From Paulinella micropora (Eukaryota > Cercozoa > Imbricatea > Euglyphida): a stretch of DNA of 28,986 nucleotides. Where the stretch lies: contig BJOX01000144.1 in NCBI GenBank assembly GCA_009731375.1, forward strand, positions 868,579 to 897,564. The letters run 5' to 3'. Within the stretch, counting starts at the first letter, position 1; each line of letters begins with the position of its first letter. The position numbers and the translations under genes were made by a program. The notes below the pieces were generated by a model. The model saw only the letters and a list, made by a program, of their open reading frames with translations, was not told where the DNA came from and ran no database searches. Below, piece after piece: positions 24,983 through 28,986 of this stretch.

Positions 24983-27124
24983 AGTTTTTTATTCACACCC
25001 ACCCACCCTTGCGTCGACTAACAAAAGTCTGATACAGTGTTTATGAGCTGACTATGATCGTGCGGTTTTGTGGTTTTGATTGTGATTTTCTGATAGTAAC
25101 TGAAATTTTGAAGTAATTAATTCTGGGAATGATTACGCTATGGCTGAGTGGTGATTTTTATTACAGTTGTAGTTTCAGTATTGTTTATCATTAATGTTAT
25201 CTGCACTACTCCCGTTAGTACCTAGACATGCACCCCTGATCTGGGAGAAGAGACAAACGATAGAACAAGAACTAGCGACACTGTAGTTGTGGTGCAAGTA
25301 CCTGCGCTGGATGGTTGAAACTGTCTCTGGAAAATGCTGATTTGTATATTTTGGAGACGGGAAAAGAAACAGGAACTGATTGGTAAGTAGTTGGAACGGA
25401 TCACATGATCACAGATGACGTTTTGGTAGTGACATTAATAAAAGATATAATAATATGACGAAAAAAAAATGGAACGACGTACAGATTTTATGTTAGTTAT
25501 GGGTCCCTGACTAGGGGAGATGCTTCCTATCACTAATTTAGAGATTTTCTGAATTTTTGGAACTATGAATCGTTGGTTTGCTAAATGCTACGGTGGTGAC
25601 ATGATAACTTTTGTTATTATTGTAGTTGCTATTATTTTAATATTATTTTCATTATTATTTTTTAACACAAATTTGGCTATGAGCTAAACATGCATAAGGA
25701 GAGACAGTTTGATAACTCAATTTCAATTTCATGAAGCGTTTGAAATCGGTAGAAGGTCCTGCACACATAGACAGATTGTATTGGTAGGTCAGGTAAAGCG
25801 GTACTACCTGTTGTGTGAACGGTAAACAAGAAACGTGTAAAAGTACGTAAAAATAAACAACAAATACCAGCAAGGATCGTTATAATGTAGTGGTCTACAT
25901 ACGCCAGGTATTATACAACTGCACAAGAAGTAAGCATATGGATGAGGATAAATACATTGCTTCAGCCTAACACACATACAATAATGACCGCTGTTTGGCT
26001 TGATATCTCAACTAACGATACGTAGAGTGGAGGTTGCCTATGAGATAATGTATTGTGTTGACGTAATGTACTACAACAAGGATTAAAGTTTCTGTATGGA
26101 AAGCTATCATGACACAGTGTGTGGATGTTCGCGAGCTTGGTGCATACGTGTGTGCGAGTGATTATATTATAGCGTGGAGATTATGTTTGAGAGTGGTAGT
26201 GACTGGCTAAGGAGTGCTGTTATATGGCGCGGCGGAAGCTTGTTATTGTCAGGTGTCACTGTATGTTGGATTTATATGCATCTGGATATTGTGTGAGGTT
26301 AGTTAGTGCATGTCCCTTATGCGTTCCTTGTGTAGGTAGTGTGCTGTATTGTGATGCGTAGTGTGACGATGGTAAGTATGATTAGTGAGCTTGAAGGTGA
26401 CACTGGAAATATACTGATTACTTTGCTGACGTTATCTTTGTTCAGTAGCTAGTTGTTCGGTTGTCCAAGGAGATGTGTAGGAGTGTGATGCTTTGAATAT
26501 GTGTTGGATGATTGGTATATTTGTTTGGACAACGATGATCATGAGAGTGATGATAGTACTGCAGTGCACTACTTCGTGTGTTTTATGTAGTGATATCGTC
26601 TTTGAAAGTGGTAGGTACTGTTTGTATTGCTGAATCATGTAGAAGCTTCATATAACACGTATCTCTGTGTTGGTTGACTAGGTTGTGAGTTCTATTACCT
26701 ACTTTGGTATGTTGTGAGAGGAGTGTCTTGTATGCTGTACTTGTTATGCTTATTGCTGTGAGCACCTGTGTTGCTCTCTTTCGCTTCTGTGCCTTCTTGC
26801 CTTGGTGGGCTGTGTGAGTGAGAATTCAGATCGTGAGGCGAATGGATCTAGTTATGATTACATTTTATTTATGATCGATATATCATTCTATTATTATTAT
26901 CGTTTGCCTGCTGTGTGTGGCAAAACTGGGAGATATACCAGTAGTTATTACTGTAATTGGTGTATAAGTACAGTGAAAATCATGTACGATTGTATCGATA
27001 AGCATTAGTACATAGAGAAGTATATTTGTTGGGTGTCAGTTGTGAATTCATTTCGAGTCGAGATAGGATAGAAATAGGCAAGACTTAGGTAGTTTGTGTA
27101 GATATAGAATAACAAATAGAAACC

Positions 27125-27161
27125 CCAAACCAGGTTTGTCCTTATTAGGGAACAACCTGGC
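27125..27161. repeat. Stem-loop in right flank
   Basis: CCAGGTTTGT and ACAACCTGG pair with one bulge around TCCTTATTAGGGA. It lies just before copy 2 of the short host direct repeat, which supports the idea of a host element end here. Confidence 0.5.
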
Positions 27162-27171
27162 GGATAAAAGG

Positions 27172-27217
27172 ATAAAGACACAACATAGTGCTTGTGTTAG
27201 TGCAACGTAACACAATA
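27172..27217 (+). repeat. Short host direct repeat, copy 2
   Basis: Counterpart of 24642..24685, same orientation. Confidence 0.6.
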
Positions 27218-27410
27218 CTTTCTTAGTCGTCACTGCCACCCACCACCATAAAGCAAACATACCCCACAACAAAAAAGTCATGGGTAGGAGGTAAGCACTT
27301 TTTTAAAGTAATATTCAAGTTTTAGTCTTTAAAAACACATTATAAAAGATATGCTAGTTTTAGATCTTACATGCTAAGGGATCATTTCATAGACATAGGT
27401 TGTTGCGATA

Positions 27411-27411
27411 G

Positions 27412-27450
<39 letters not shown>

Positions 27451-28645
27451 TGGTTTTACCAATAAGATTACTTCATCCAATCTCTTTCGTTTATTTGTAA
27501 TCAACATCAAAAAATCAGTTATATCATTTGCATTTGTTATTCTAGCTTTTATGATTAGGCTTTTGTTTATCTAACTATTGTCTTTAGTCAGTTTTAGTGT
27601 ATTAAGAATGTTGATTGTTTTGTGGTTTGCTTTGAAACAGCAACATCCGCTCTTGCTGATTTTAATTTTTATATGTGTTTATGCAATACTGTAATCTCTT
27701 GATTTTTTTTTTCCTCAAGAGACTTTATTTGTTTATCAATTGATTTATTTTCCCAAACCAATTTTTCCAACTGTCATTCTTGAATATAAAAGTCGTTTAT
27801 CTGTCTTTTCTTTTTTACTTTCAGGAACAGAACGATGAGTGAGGGTAACATAATATTGAATTTGTGTATATTTTGTAGTTTTGTATAGTAAAGTAGTTGT
27901 TTTGACAATGATAAAAGTTGTCTACATAAGACTGCACTCTTGAATGCATTCGTGCAAGTGAAGTTTGTTGACACTCCCCTGAATACATTCTTTTATATTC
28001 GGAAAGGGTACCTTACCGGATTTTACAATATGTCTAGTACAGTGTATGTTGTTATTGTTAAATTTAAGAATTTTTTTTTATTTTTTGGCTGTCAACTGAC
28101 AGTAAGAATATTAGTATCATAAATAAGAAAAACAACCATATTAAAATACACAGAGAGAAGAAAGAAAAAAATCACACATAGAAAAGAACAATGACTAGTA
28201 CAGTTTATGTGATTATTGTCAAATTCAATAATAGTTTCTGATTTTTTAGCTATCATCATCCGAAATTAAAATATCACTATCATAAGTAACAAAAACAATA
28301 ATATTAAAAAGGATGAAAAAAAGATCATATATGCAGAAAAATAATATGTCTAGTATAGTGTATTAAATTTCGTTGGAAAATGGAAATTTAAAAATATTTT
28401 CTGATTATGTTGAGTCATTATCCTAAATTAATATTATCATCATATATCACCTTTGCAGCGCAATTACTTGATCCTTCTTCCTGATGATGATGATGATTAT
28501 GTTGTGCCAGCACTTAATAATAACATGCTTACTTACTTACTCACTTACTTACTTACGTAATTACTTACTGACTAGGTTACCCACTTTCTTGCTTACATAC
28601 ATACATACATACATATATATACATACATACATACATACGTACGTT

Positions 28646-28698
<53 letters not shown>

Positions 28699-28986
28699 GT
28701 ACTGGGTTACAAATTTCTTGCTTACAATCATTCATTCATACATATATACATACATATATACATATCTTTTTACATACATAGAAAAGTACATACGTAATTA
28801 CTCACTTGCTTACTTACTTACTTACTTAAGTACTTACTTACTTAAGTACTTACTTACTGGTTTTCCCACTTTCTTACTTACATTCATACATTCATGCATA
28901 CATACACACATTCATACATACATACGTACACAATGTCTCTCTCATCTCTCATCTCTCATCTCTCTCTTTCTCTCTCTCTCTCTCTC
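27411..28986. repeat. Long terminal direct repeat of the window, copy 2
   Basis: Matches 1..1576 except two adjacent substitutions at 28240 and 28241. It ends inside the CT microsatellite at the same phase as copy 1. It contains the same AT-rich repeat units and tetranucleotide tracts and no gene. Confidence 0.9.

Larger units (their letters stand above)
24631..27410. other. Right flank, gene-free host DNA
   Basis: No coding region is supported; the ORFs of 60-77 codons have no recognisable domains. The region starts with a motif (24642..24685) that recurs at 27172..27217, contains a cluster of stem-loops (24783..24982), and is otherwise GT-rich unique-looking sequence. It does not continue the AT-rich repeat that is interrupted on the left side of the element. 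Confidence 0.7.

Noticed and set aside
24631-27410. Host genes in the right flank (ORFs of 60-77 codons)
   Set aside because: Short, on both strands, without domains or start context, and the length expected by chance.
1-28986. CRISPR array
   Set aside because: The repeats are microsatellites, palindromes or coding repeats; no evenly spaced repeats with unique spacers are present.
1-28986. tRNA or rRNA genes
   Set aside because: No cloverleaf with conserved arms or rRNA-like segments was recognised on either strand by eye.

Overview
The window is eukaryotic DNA carrying one nearly full-length Polinton/Maverick-type DNA transposon (an endogenous virus-like element), 3430..24630, about 21.2 kb. 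The evidence is a pair of imperfect 95-bp terminal inverted repeats starting AGTAGTATAG. Between them lie a protein-primed-type family B DNA polymerase, a retrovirus-like (rve) integrase, an A32/FtsK-like packaging ATPase, an Ulp1/adenain-like cysteine protease, a penton-like minor capsid protein and a double-jelly-roll-type major capsid protein. The flanks are rich in microsatellites (GTT, CTTA, ACAT, CT, CA) and gene-free, as in a metazoan or similar repeat-rich eukaryote. I cannot name the host species.

Layout. 1..3429 is left flank: microsatellites, a 135-base gap and diverged copies of an AT-rich host repeat. 3430..3524 is the left TIR. 3580..4920 holds small coiled-coil or charged ORFs. 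5042..6642 (minus strand) holds the integrase and a charged protein. 6705..10485 holds a long phage-like fibre gene with a C-terminal S74-type chaperone, followed by a two-pass membrane protein. 10471..11062 holds a small Cys-rich secreted-type ORF and an unknown protein. 11136..17047 is the morphogenesis block: ATPase, basic core-like protein, protease fusion, penton and major capsid protein. 17196..19741 holds a lectin-like putative fibre protein, a zinc-binding protein, an ExoX-C-like protein (minus strand) and a lipase. 19813..23913 (minus strand) is the polymerase and 24065..24358 (minus strand) a C2H2 protein. 24536..24630 is the right TIR. 24631..28986 is right flank. The last 1,576 bases nearly duplicate the first 1,576.

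How the genes fit together. Polymerase, integrase and TIRs give replication and integration. ATPase, protease and the two capsid proteins give a virion. The fibre, lectin-like protein and lipase look like particle or host-contact functions. Short Q-x-G-G motifs near the N-termini of several virion-type proteins suggest a processing signal for the element's own protease.

The copy looks damaged, or assembled with errors. The fibre, protease and major capsid genes change frame outside gaps. The polymerase and fibre also contain 10-N gaps whose edges partly overlap. No target-site duplication is visible. Other notable structure: a family of GC-rich palindromes that sit inside reading frames or right after stop codons, and stem-loops immediately upstream of several start codons.
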